DNA from: Nocardia brevicatena NBRC 12119
GTDB lineage: Bacteria > Actinomycetota > Actinomycetes > Mycobacteriales > Mycobacteriaceae
Length of the DNA stretch: 64,000 nucleotides
NCBI RefSeq assembly: GCF_000308495.1
Contig: NZ_BAFU01000068.1
Coordinates: 62,001-126,000, forward strand
Direction of reading: 5' to 3'
The notes below the pieces were generated by a model, which was given only the letters and a program-made list of their open reading frames with translations, was not told where the DNA came from and made no database searches. This document shows positions 40,955-48,501 of this stretch, in pieces. A program made the position numbers and the translations under genes. How positions within the stretch are numbered: position 1 is the first letter of the stretch; the number at the start of each line of letters is the position of its first letter.

Positions 40955-41256
40955 GCGCCCTGGTAGTAGCCGGCTTCGCCATCGCGATCGGACTGCCACT
41001 GCTGGTGATCGCGGCAGCGATCTGGTGGCCCAGACGGTCGGCATACCGAACCGATACCGCACGTTCAGACCGCATGCGAGCACAAGCTCGACTCACGCCC
41101 CAACCGACGATTGAGCCGGACAACCGGTGGAAGACGAACCAGAGAGGAGCCGCTCACCTGGAGGTTTCCCATTTAGGTAGCATTTTCATTCCCATTTTCC
41201 CATTTCGTTCCCATTTGAGTGCCATGTGCTTATGGCCATCGACCGGCCTGCGCTGA
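40951..41256 (+). CDS. Copy C membrane peptide, C-terminally extended
   Basis: MSALVVAGFAIAIGLP... IWWPR as in the 27-28-aa peptides, but the usual stop is replaced by read-through (RRSAYRTDTARSDRMRAQAR...). This gives a 101-aa frame that runs through the TTCCCATTT repeats and overlaps the start of the ATPase gene by ~30 bases. One N-terminal membrane helix plus a basic tail. It may be a by-product of the recombination that made copy C. Expression is uncertain. Confidence 0.45.
   Translation: MSALVVAGFAIAIGLPLLVIAAAIWWPRRSAYRTDTARSDRMRAQARLTPQPTIEPDNRWKTNQRGAAHLEVSHLGSIFIPIFPFRSHLSAMCLWPSTGLR
41002..41031 (+). repeat. Island direct repeat, copy C
   Basis: Begins CTGGTGATCGCGGCAGCG and ends GGTGGCCC; 28 of 30 bases match copy A. 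Confidence 0.85.
41166..41216. promoter_or_regulatory. Four perfect TTCCCATTT repeats before the Schlafen-type ATPase gene
   Basis: Exact copies of the 9-mer start at 41166, 41189, 41197 and 41208 (spacings 23, 8 and 11 bases). The block ends about ten bases before the GTG/ATG start of the downstream gene and is conspicuously AT-rich. Direct repeats this close to a start codon suggest a cooperative repressor site, perhaps for the C-terminal winged helix of the encoded protein itself. Confidence 0.75.
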
Positions 41257-42776
41257 TCGACTCCCTGTGCTCGCTGGGCGGCGACTGTACGAACATCGAG
41301 GTCAAGTCCGCGACCGGCGGACTTCCGGACTCTTTGACCAGTACATTGTCTGCCTTGGCAAACCTTCCGGGCGGTGGGCTGATCATCCTCGGCTTGGACG
41401 AGCGCGATGGTTTCCGGCCGACCGGATGGCCGGATCCGCAGAAGCTGAAACAGGGCCTGGCACAGAGGGCACGGTCGTTCACGCCGCCCGTGCAGTTGAC
41501 GATCGATGACGCCACCATCGACGGTAAGCCCGTCGTCGCCGCGGTGGTACACGAATGCGCACCGTCTGCCAAACCCTGCCGGGTCGATGCGACCGGCGCG
41601 GCGTACCTGCGCGGATACGACGGCGATTTCCGGATGTCCACGCTCGAGGAACAAGCGTTTCTCGCAGCCCGGCAAGCTCCGCATTTCGATCGGACACCCG
41701 TAACCGAGGCATCCCGGAGCGATCTGGATGACGAACTGGTCGACGATTTCGCCCGCACGGTCCGGTTACGGGACCGGCATGGACTCGGCCGGTTCAGTGG
41801 TGAAGAACTGCTCCGACGCGCCGGAGTGATCACCACCGGCGGCGTCCCCACCCTCGCCGGGCTCCTGGCGCTCGGAACGTATCCCCAACAGTGGTTTCCC
41901 CAGTTCGTCGTCCGTGCCGCCGCGGAGCCGGGACCCACCGATCCACCGGGCACCCGGGCACGCAACCAGGTCACGCTGACCGGCCCGATCCCCCGCATGC
42001 TGGACGCGGCTTTGGAATGGGCCGGGCAGACCTTCGACACCGCCATCGTGAGCAGACCTGACGGCACCGTCGTCGACGTTCCGTCCTATCCGCTGGTCGC
42101 CTTCCGTGAGCTGATCGCCAACGCTCTGCTGCACCGTGATCTGGACCAGTGGTCGCAGGGGATGGCCGTGGAAGTGCGTCTGCGCCGCGATCGACTGATC
42201 GTCACCAATCCGGGCGGCCTGTACGGGGTAACGGTCGACCGCCTCGGCAAAGACGCAGTGACCTCGGCGCGAAACATGTGGCTGGTCAACATCTGCCAGT
42301 ATCTGCGCTCACCGGAATCCGGGAGCCGGGTCATCGAAGCACTGGCGACCGGAATACCCACCATCGCTCATGCTCTGAAAGCCGGCGGGCTACCGCCCGC
42401 GCAGTACAGCGATATGGGCATCAGGTTCACCGCCGTTCTGCGAACCACGGCAGATCCCCGAAAGTTTTCAGGCGAAGCGAAACAGCGACAGACCGTTGCG
42501 CAGTCGACGGTAGAGCGAAGGTTCGAGGCAATAAATCCAGGTACCACCGCGTTGAGCCCGACCCAGGTACGAATCGCCGAAATTCTCGCGACCGGCCCAC
42601 ACGATACGTCCCAGCTGCAGCCCTTGCTCGAGCTGTCCACGTCCACGATCCGGAAGGCTCTACGTGGAATGCGGGATGCGGGAATCGTAGTTCAGACCGG
42701 TGGCCGCGGTCGGCGGACTTTCTACGAGCTCACCGACCCCGACGAGTCCCGCGAAGACCGGCGCGACCCGGTATGA
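41226..42776 (+). CDS. Schlafen/AlbA_2-type ATP-binding protein with C-terminal winged helix
   Basis: 516 aa from the GTG at 41226, or 514 from the ATG at 41232 (MAIDRPALID). The N-terminal AlbA_2/Schlafen domain has NIEVKSATGGLPDSL and LANLPGGGLIILGLDE (the E...K and GGxxxxGV-like core). The central GHKL-type ATPase region has VAFRELIANALLHRDL (N-box like RELIxNALxHRD) and VTNPGGLYGVT. The C-terminal winged helix (~430-500) has TQVRIAEILATGPHDTSQL and STIRKALRGM. This family includes transcriptional regulators and defence-associated proteins. It sits between repeat copies C and D. Intact. Confidence 0.88.
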   Translation: MLMAIDRPALIDSLCSLGGDCTNIEVKSATGGLPDSLTSTLSALANLPGGGLIILGLDERDGFRPTGWPDPQKLKQGLAQRARSFTPPVQLTIDDATIDGKPVVAAVVHECAPSAKPCRVDATGAAYLRGYDGDFRMSTLEEQAFLAARQAPHFDRTPVTEASRSDLDDELVDDFARTVRLRDRHGLGRFSGEELLRRAGVITTGGVPTLAGLLALGTYPQQWFPQFVVRAAAEPGPTDPPGTRARNQVTLTGPIPRMLDAALEWAGQTFDTAIVSRPDGTVVDVPSYPLVAFRELIANALLHRDLDQWSQGMAVEVRLRRDRLIVTNPGGLYGVTVDRLGKDAVTSARNMWLVNICQYLRSPESGSRVIEALATGIPTIAHALKAGGLPPAQYSDMGIRFTAVLRTTADPRKFSGEAKQRQTVAQSTVERRFEAINPGTTALSPTQVRIAEILATGPHDTSQLQPLLELSTSTIRKALRGMRDAGIVVQTGGRGRRTFYELTDPDESREDRRDPV

Positions 42777-42796
42777 GGTAAAGGCTCGAATGCCCG

Positions 42797-42826
42797 CTGG
42801 TGATCACGGCGACGATCTGGTGGCCC
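42797..42826 (+). repeat. Island direct repeat, copy D (micro-operon remnant)
   Basis: Begins CTGGTGATCACGGCGACG and ends GGTGGCCC; 29 of 30 bases match copy A. Translated, it gives the end of the membrane peptide (LVITATIWWP) with nothing of the rest of the micro-operon. It follows the ATPase gene by 20 bases. Confidence 0.82.
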
Positions 42827-42837
42827 TGGCGGTCAAC

Positions 42838-43473
42838 TCACAAACGGGCATTGCGGACTGTGACGGCGATGCGGCGAAGCCTGCCTCGTATCCGGCCGTC
42901 GGTGTCGGGCGCCAGTGTCACGCCGACCGTGTCGGCGATCCGGTCGGCTACCGCTGCCACCGGAGTCGTGTCGGTCCAGATATGGTCGGCGAATTCGGGC
43001 TTGCTCAGCTGCTCGAGGCAGAAGTCCAGCCTGTCCACCGCGAACTGTTCCGCACGCAGCAGTAGATCGCCCTGTCCGACTGCGCGCAGGATGGGAGCGA
43101 AGCCGAGCCCACGATCGCGCAGACGATCCAGAACTGTTTCCCGACGGGCCAACAACGCGAAATGACGCACGTCGTGGCCGGATTCGCGCAGCCGTCCGAC
43201 CGTCTCGTCGAAGTATCGGGGGTCGGCGACGGTCATCGGGGCGATCACCACACCCTCGTGCTCGCGAAGCACATGGTCCAGTACCTCGAATACGCCTTGT
43301 CGCCAGCTCGGATAGTCCTGGAAGTCGGCCCGGAGCTTCGGCGGCATCATCCGGTGCAGCCCGTATCCCACCATTTCCGGGTCGCACACGACACTGCCGG
43401 GAAGCCGGCGGTGCAGCTCGAACGCGGTCTGTGTCTTTCCCCCGCCGAAGGGACCGTTGATCCAGAGCAGCAT
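42838..43473 (-). CDS. AAA-type kinase-like protein similar to tunicamycin-resistance TmrB
   Basis: 211 aa from the ATG at 43473 (MLLWINGPFGGGKT). P-loop at residues 6-13. Then HRRLPGSVVCDPEMVGYGLH, RADFQDYPSWRQGVFEVLD, GVVIAPMTVADPRYFDE and a lid region LRDRGLGFAPILR. This is the TmrB-like / zeta-like small-molecule kinase pattern known in bacilli and actinobacteria. TmrB binds tunicamycin; whether this one acts on an antibiotic is unknown. It is downstream of and parallel to a MarR gene (31-base gap). Confidence 0.8.
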   Translation of the reverse strand: MLLWINGPFGGGKTQTAFELHRRLPGSVVCDPEMVGYGLHRMMPPKLRADFQDYPSWRQGVFEVLDHVLREHEGVVIAPMTVADPRYFDETVGRLRESGHDVRHFALLARRETVLDRLRDRGLGFAPILRAVGQGDLLLRAEQFAVDRLDFCLEQLSKPEFADHIWTDTTPVAAVADRIADTVGVTLAPDTDGRIRGRLRRIAVTVRNARL

Positions 43474-43504
43474 GGCTACGACCCTAGCCACATCATAAGC
43501 GAGA

Positions 43505-43996
43505 TCATCTGAGCGGTGCGCTGTATCCAGGGTGCACATTGGGCGTGAGTCCAAGGCTTGCCGCGACCTTACCGAGCAGCCGGGCCAACTCTTCTCGCTC
43601 CACTTTGCTCAGTGCCGTTGTCATATCACCCTCGTGCGCGGCACCGATCTCACGCATTTGCCGCATAACGGTTTGTCCTTCGCCGGTCAGCCGGAGCTCA
43701 TGGGTGCGGCGATCGCGGGTGCTGCGACTTCTCGCAACCAACCCCTTCTTCTCCAGACCGTCGATCAGGACCACGACCCGGCTCGGGACAACGCCGAGCT
43801 TCTCCGCGAGTGCCTGTTGGCTCAATCCGGCTTCGGTGGCGATGAGGCGCAGGATCCCCACGTCACTCGGCTGCAGGGCCAGGGCTTCCAACCGTTGCGC
43901 GAAGCGTGCCGCAGCGAACGCTCCGATCTGGGAGAGAAGGAAGGCCACGGGCTGCGCGGTTCCGCGTTGCTCCGGTCGCTTCGAATCGTTCGCCAT
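43505..43996 (-). CDS. MarR-family transcriptional regulator
   Basis: 163 aa, ATG at 43996. MarR fold: FLLSQIGAFAAARFAQRLEA, then QPSDVGILRLIATEAGLSQQALAEKLGV, the recognition segment PSRVVVLIDGLEKKGLV and the wing RSTRDRRTHELRLTGEG. It is divergent from the SDR-led operon at 44043. The 47-base gap carries two ATGAATnATTC palindromes, so it very likely represses that operon and itself, with release by a small aromatic ligand or oxidant. Confidence 0.92.
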   Translation of the reverse strand: MANDSKRPEQRGTAQPVAFLLSQIGAFAAARFAQRLEALALQPSDVGILRLIATEAGLSQQALAEKLGVVPSRVVVLIDGLEKKGLVARSRSTRDRRTHELRLTGEGQTVMRQMREIGAAHEGDMTTALSKVEREELARLLGKVAASLGLTPNVHPGYSAPLR

Positions 43997-44014
43997 GCCG
44001 CCATGCTAGCGTAG

Positions 44015-44044
44015 ATGAATCATTCTGTGCTATGAATAATTCAT
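44015..44044. promoter_or_regulatory. MarR operator pair between divergent genes
   Basis: Site 1 ATGAATCATTC (44015-44025) and site 2 ATGAATAATTCAT (44032-44044, a perfect 13-base palindrome) are centred 17 bases apart. Site 2 reaches into the SDR start codon, so a leaderless or very short transcript and direct repression are likely. Confidence 0.78.
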
Positions 44045-44801
44045 GTCACATACACATATTCTGACCGGCCGCGTCGCCCTCGTCACCGGGGCATCCGGTT
44101 CGATCGGCGCGGAGGTCGGTCGGACGCTGGCGGCACTCGGAGCCGATGTCGCCGTTCACGGCCGGACCAAAAGCGTTCTCGACGACCTCGCCGCCGAGCT
44201 CCGAGCCACAGGCTCCGCGAGCGTCTCCTACGTCGGGGACGTACGAGACCCGGACCATCTGGCTGCGACCGCGGCTGATGTGGAGCGATCGCTGGGACCG
44301 GTCGACATCCTGGTCACCCTCGCCGGTGGGGACGGCGCGCCGGCTCCCACCGCCTCCCTCGACGCCGACAGATGGAGAAACGTCATCGACAGTGATCTCA
44401 ACTCCGTGTTCTTCACTGTTCGAGCAGTACTACCGGCAATGATCGAACGCGGCAAAGGTCAGATCGTGACCGTCGCATCCAGCGTTGGTCGTCGCCCCTC
44501 CCGAGCCAATGCGGCCTATGCGGCGTCCAAGGCAGGCGTCGTCATGCTCACCGAACACCTCGCCAAGGAATACGCGCAGTCAGGAATCCGCGCGAACTGC
44601 GTGGCGCCCTCGATCGTTGAGACGACCAAGCTGCGTGACCGGGTGAGTCCGCCGCAACTGGACGCAATCGCCGACCATGTGCCGCTCGGCCGGATCGGCC
44701 GGCCGATCGACGTCGCGGAAGCAATCGCCTTCCTGGTCAGCGATCGATCGTCATGGATCACCGGAACAACGCTCGACATCACCGGAGGAATGACCCTGTG
44801 A
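44043..44801 (+). CDS. Short-chain dehydrogenase/reductase (SDR)
   Basis: 252 aa, ATG at 44043. Classical SDR: cofactor motif TGASGSIGAEVG at ~16, an acidic/basic switch after the second strand (VHGRTKS, suggesting NADP(H)), NxAG-like LVTLAGGDG, active-site Ser (VASSVGRR) and YAASK near residue 159, and a C-terminal WITGTTLDITGGMTL. It is the first gene of a five-frame coupled operon under the MarR regulator. Substrate unknown; the companion esterase and NAD(P)-binding protein suggest detoxification of a lipophilic compound. Confidence 0.92.
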   Translation: MSHTHILTGRVALVTGASGSIGAEVGRTLAALGADVAVHGRTKSVLDDLAAELRATGSASVSYVGDVRDPDHLAATAADVERSLGPVDILVTLAGGDGAPAPTASLDADRWRNVIDSDLNSVFFTVRAVLPAMIERGKGQIVTVASSVGRRPSRANAAYAASKAGVVMLTEHLAKEYAQSGIRANCVAPSIVETTKLRDRVSPPQLDAIADHVPLGRIGRPIDVAEAIAFLVSDRSSWITGTTLDITGGMTL

Positions 44802-45502
44802 CCACCACAACCAGCAGCAGGCCAACCCGCCGGTCCGGCCCACCGCTACCACCCATCGCGATCGCCACAGTCGCCCTCTTCATGGCCTCTCTGATCCTCC
44901 CGATCATTCTCGCTGCGGGCGCCACCTTTCCATCGCCCTACTCGGACGAGGCCATGATCGTGGACTACTTCCGCAGCAACACGACCCCGGTGCTCATCGG
45001 AGCTCTGTTACAGTTCGCCGCTTCCATTCCACTGGGCATATTCGCCGCCACCGCCTCGGCGCGGCTGAACCACCTCGGCGTTCGCGCCCCCGGACCCACC
45101 ATCGGGCTTGTGGGCGGGATCCTCGCCTCGACATCAATGGCGATATCCGCGCTGATCACCTGGACCCTCACAAGACCGGAAATCCTCGACCACACCGAAC
45201 TCATCCGTCTTCTTCACGATCTCGCGTTCATTACCGGCGGCCCTGGGTTCATCGTCCCCAGTGGCCTCCTCCTCGCCGGAATCGCCGTGCCCGGCCTGAT
45301 CGCCCGGCTCCTACCGCACTGGCACGCCTGGGCAGGACTCGTCATTGCATGCCTGGCCATGATCGCGACTCTGACGGTAGCGATCGGCGAGCTCTCGATC
45401 CTGCTCCCCGTTGTGCGCTTCCCTTCGCTGGCATGGATCGTCATCGCCGCATTCCTTCTTCCCACCCATCGCGCCGCCACCAGGAGAAAGGATCCCCGAT
45501 GA
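44798..45502 (+). CDS. Six-helix membrane protein (DUF4386-like topology)
   Basis: 234 aa from the GTG at 44798, overlapping the SDR stop. Polar N-terminus (TSSRPTRRSGPPLPP), then about six helices (IATVALFMASLILPIILAAG, LIGALLQFAASIPLGIFAAT, IGLVGGILASTSMAISALIT, GFIVPSGLLLAGIAVPGLIA, AGLVIACLAMIATLTVAIG). Loop PSPYSDEAMIVDYFRSN is extracytoplasmic by prediction. Family assignment is tentative. The stop overlaps the following ATG (45499-45502). Confidence 0.78.
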   Translation: MTTTTSSRPTRRSGPPLPPIAIATVALFMASLILPIILAAGATFPSPYSDEAMIVDYFRSNTTPVLIGALLQFAASIPLGIFAATASARLNHLGVRAPGPTIGLVGGILASTSMAISALITWTLTRPEILDHTELIRLLHDLAFITGGPGFIVPSGLLLAGIAVPGLIARLLPHWHAWAGLVIACLAMIATLTVAIGELSILLPVVRFPSLAWIVIAAFLLPTHRAATRRKDPR

Positions 45503-45667
45503 CCCACCCGCTGCTCGAGAAATCGATTCCAACGATCGGAGCAGCCGCTTCCCTTCGCGCAGCATCCGAAGCCGACGCCGAACGCCGAGTGGAGCGCCTT
45601 TCGACCAGTCCTCGCCCGGCCGGCGCCCGGCGCCATCGGCGCATTCGACCCACAGGAGCAGACATGA
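45499..45667 (+). pseudogene. Partial tandem duplicate of the esterase N-terminus, frameshifted
   Basis: From the ATG at 45499 the peptide MTHPLLEK parallels the start of the next gene (MTNPMLEK). In a second frame from 45524 the sequence reads RFQRSEQPLPFAQHP, parallel to RFQRPEHTLPFAQSL, and ends exactly in an ATGA overlap with the next gene (45664-45667). About five bases are missing between the two parts. No start codon exists in the second frame. A small gene related to the N-terminus of the esterase was once coupled here and is now broken. Confidence 0.6.
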
Positions 45668-46491
45668 CAAATCCGATGCTGGAGAAGCTCGTACGCTTCC
45701 AGCGGCCCGAACACACCCTGCCCTTCGCGCAAAGCCTGAGCGCACCGACGCTCGCCGGCATCTTCGGCGCCGGCGAATCCGAGTACCACGAAGTCCTCGA
45801 AGGACTCGGAAATCGACTGAATGACGCAGCAACACGGATCTCCCTCGACCCGCGGGTCGGTTCACACCTACGGCATCTGCCGTTCGAACCCGGCGACCGA
45901 ATTGTGGTCATCGGCGAGAGCACCACCGCGGACCGACTCTCCTGGTTCGAAATTCTGCGTACCCTCCTCGAAACGCGACGCCCAGAACTGCGACTCGGTT
46001 TCGCCAACCTCTCATTCCCCGGCGCCACCACCACTCAGATGCTTGCCCGGCTATCGGCGATTCGCCGGCACCGAGCAGACTGGATCTTCTGCATGCTCGG
46101 CAGCAACGACTCCCAACGGCTCAGTACTCCGGATGGGCCGTTGTTGGTGAGCCGAGAAGAAACGCTGCGAAACCTCGCCGAACTACGCGCACGCGCGATC
46201 ACCGACGACAGCACCCACTGGATATGGGTGGCACCCACCCCCATCGAAGAAGCCAGAGTCAACGCCTTCCCGTTCTTCCGCCAATCCGGAATCACCTGGA
46301 CGAACTCCGATCTCGTCGAGCTCACGGCGGCCTTACGGAATATGGCCGATCCCGTCGTCGACAGCGCATCCGCGGTGGATGCGGCAGGCGCCGACGCCTT
46401 CACCGAAGACGGCCTGCATCCCGGCATCGCGGTTCACGAAGCGCTCGCGGTACAAGTCCTGCACGAACTCGTCATAGGAGGAGCGCGGTGA
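45664..46491 (+). CDS. SGNH/GDSL-type hydrolase
   Basis: 275 aa, ATG at 45664. Block I GESTTADRLSWF (catalytic Ser in GES), block II-like Gly in FANLSFPGATTT, block III GSNDSQRLS (Asn), and block V DGLHPGIAVHEALA (Asp-His). That completes the SGNH catalytic set; no signal peptide. The N-terminal ~70 residues (MTNPMLEKLVRFQRPEHTL) precede the fold. Intracellular esterase or deacylase activity is likely. Coupled to both neighbours. Confidence 0.85.
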   Translation: MTNPMLEKLVRFQRPEHTLPFAQSLSAPTLAGIFGAGESEYHEVLEGLGNRLNDAATRISLDPRVGSHLRHLPFEPGDRIVVIGESTTADRLSWFEILRTLLETRRPELRLGFANLSFPGATTTQMLARLSAIRRHRADWIFCMLGSNDSQRLSTPDGPLLVSREETLRNLAELRARAITDDSTHWIWVAPTPIEEARVNAFPFFRQSGITWTNSDLVELTAALRNMADPVVDSASAVDAAGADAFTEDGLHPGIAVHEALAVQVLHELVIGGAR

Positions 46492-47132
46492 AGCTCCTCA
46501 TAGTCGGTGCAACGGGCGGTACCGGAGCCGCGCTGCTCGGCCAGGCTGTCAGCGAAGGGCACGACGTCACCGTGATCACCCGATCTCCGGAAAAGCTCCC
46601 CAGGGTCGAACGCTCGTCACTGACGGTCGTCCCGGGCGACGTTCTCCGCCCCGGGCCATGGCAGGAATTCGCCTCCCGGAACAACACCCTCCTCTCCTGC
46701 CTGGGAAGCACCGACCGTAAGCAGCCCACCACCGTCTATTCCGCCGGCACCCTGAATATCCTGTCCGCAATGGGTACAAGTCCGACGCGGCGAATTGTCT
46801 GCCTGTCCTCGGCCGGTCTCGACATTGCTCCCGGCACTCCGTTTCTCCAGAAAACCGTCACCCGGTTGCTCATCCAAAGGCTTTACCGCCATGGCTACGC
46901 CGATATGAGACGAATGGAGGCAGTCCTGCACGCTCAGGATGTCCGCTGGACAATCGTGCGACCGCCCATGCTCACCGACAAGCCGGCCTCCGGCAGGTAC
47001 CGCACTGCGATCAACACGCATGTGCCGAATCCCGGATCCATCGCCCGCGCAGATCTCGCCCACTACATGCTCACCGCCGTCGAGGATCCGGCAACCTGGA
47101 AATCGACCGTGGAAATATCGGCGGGACCGTAG
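46488..47132 (+). CDS. NAD(P)-binding atypical SDR (NmrA/HSCARG-like)
   Basis: 214 aa, GTG at 46488 overlapping the hydrolase stop. N-terminal GATGGTGAALLGQAVSEGHDV is the GxxGxxG nucleotide-binding motif of atypical SDRs. RIVCLSSAGLDI and the C-terminal RTAINTHVPNPGSIARADLAHYML complete the fold. Such proteins are often redox sensors or flavin reductase-like. Last gene of the MarR-controlled operon. Confidence 0.88.
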   Translation: MKLLIVGATGGTGAALLGQAVSEGHDVTVITRSPEKLPRVERSSLTVVPGDVLRPGPWQEFASRNNTLLSCLGSTDRKQPTTVYSAGTLNILSAMGTSPTRRIVCLSSAGLDIAPGTPFLQKTVTRLLIQRLYRHGYADMRRMEAVLHAQDVRWTIVRPPMLTDKPASGRYRTAINTHVPNPGSIARADLAHYMLTAVEDPATWKSTVEISAGP

Positions 47133-47180
47133 CGCCCGTATGCTCCGGATCGCCGGTTGGGTAACCCGCTACCGGTCCGA

Positions 47181-47326
47181 GCCGCACTCGACCCGAGCAG
47201 AGCCTCGCACGCCGCCCGGTTCGCCGCGTCGAAGTCCATCACACGAACCTCGCACGCACGTTCCACCGGCTCATCGAAGACCGGCGCGTGATCAGGCTTC
47301 ACCTTCGCCTCCCTGTAATTCCGGAT
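47181..47326 (-). pseudogene. SLOG gene fragment
   Basis: The minus strand encodes RNYREAKVKPDHAPVFDE, CEVRVMDFDAANRAACEALL and GSS, aligning with residues ~85-135 of the SLOG protein at 25084 (RNYREAKVKPDHVSVFDE, SEVRVMDFEEAGREAYE). Both ends are missing and a few codons are deleted. Same strand as the intact gene 22 kb away. Confidence 0.78.
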
Positions 47327-47359
47327 AGAACGCCTACCAACGAGTGGTCGGGTGCCGGG

Positions 47360-48274
47360 TCAGCCGATTGGCAGGGCACCGAGGATCGGTATGAAACCCC
47401 AGTCCATGATGCGTGTGGCATCGGCTGTCGCGGCGGCCAGGTCATGGGGTGAGCTGTTCAGCACCACGCCGATCAGCCGCTGTGCGCCCCGGGAGGCTTC
47501 GAACAGCAGGCAGGTCCCGGCGGCGTCCGTGGATCCGGTCTTGATGCCCGTGGTGCCCGGATACTCGCGGAGTAGTCCATTGGTGGTTTCCCAGACGTGG
47601 TCTCGGTTCGCGGGACCGGCGGGCTGGTGATAGGTCCGCGCTTTGACGATCTCCCGGAAAACCGGGTGGGCCATCGCGTGGCGGCCGAGCTTCACCAGTT
47701 CCGCGGGTGTGGAATACGTGGAGAAATCGCCGGGGGCGGGGAGGCCGCTGGGGTCGCTGAAATGGGTGCTCGACATCCTCAGTCGTCGCGCGGTGGCGTT
47801 CATCTTGGCGATGAAGGCGTCTTGCCCAGGTCCGTAGGCCTCGGCCAAGGCGTAGGCGGCATCGCAGCCGGAGGGCAGCATCATCGCGTACAGCAGTTGG
47901 CGTGCGGTGAGCACTTCGCCGGGAGCCAGGTCGGCGGTGCTTCCGTCGTAGGCGGCGGCATAGTCGATGGCCTTCCGCGACACCGTGATCGGGCGCTCGA
48001 GGTCGCCGGCCTCGAGCACGACCACTGCCGTCATGACCTTGGTGATACTGGCGATCGGGACGCGGGTGTCCGGCTGCCGTGACCACACGATCAACCCGGT
48101 ATTGGCCTCCGCCAGCGCCGCCGTCGGCGCCTGTACTCCCTCTGGTTGGAGAGTCAGTGGAAACGGAAGCCGAGCCTGCGAGACGCCCGGAGCCGGGGCG
48201 GCCGCGACGGGGGGAGCGAATATGGCGAGTATTCCGACGAGGGCCGCCGGCAGTACACGGGCATAGGATCGCAT
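47360..48274 (-). CDS. Secreted D-alanyl-D-alanine carboxypeptidase (penicillin-binding protein)
   Basis: 304 aa from the ATG at 48274 (GTG at 48280 is the alternative). Signal peptide (YARVLPAALVGILAIFAPPVAAA|APAP). Peptidase S11 motifs: SITK at 76-79 (nucleophile Ser, general-base Lys), SGC at 135-137 in place of the common SxN, and IKTGST near 257. It trims stem pentapeptides of peptidoglycan outside the membrane. It lacks the C-terminal membrane anchor of DacA/DacB1, so it may be released or wall-associated. Confidence 0.9.
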   Translation of the reverse strand: MRSYARVLPAALVGILAIFAPPVAAAPAPGVSQARLPFPLTLQPEGVQAPTAALAEANTGLIVWSRQPDTRVPIASITKVMTAVVVLEAGDLERPITVSRKAIDYAAAYDGSTADLAPGEVLTARQLLYAMMLPSGCDAAYALAEAYGPGQDAFIAKMNATARRLRMSSTHFSDPSGLPAPGDFSTYSTPAELVKLGRHAMAHPVFREIVKARTYHQPAGPANRDHVWETTNGLLREYPGTTGIKTGSTDAAGTCLLFEASRGAQRLIGVVLNSSPHDLAAATADATRIMDWGFIPILGALPIG

Positions 48275-48501
48275 CGCCACATTGTGTCGCCTGACCTCGT
48301 CGAACAGTGGGATTTCCGATCCGGAGGCGTGGCCGGCGATGATGCGGCCCAATAGAGCACGACCCCATCCCGATCCGCGCACAGCGATCGGCGAGGACAC
48401 ACAAGCCGTGGCAACTACGACAGGCCGCGGCCTCAGGGTACGGTGTCAACCGCCCCCGATCACGGTGTGGTATTCCTGCTGACAAATCTGGATGTTTATC
48501 G

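Noticed and set aside
25000-47400. Prophage or integrative element
   Set aside because: No integrase, portal, terminase, relaxase or tRNA attachment site seen; the repeats are gene ends rather than att-like sites at a tRNA.
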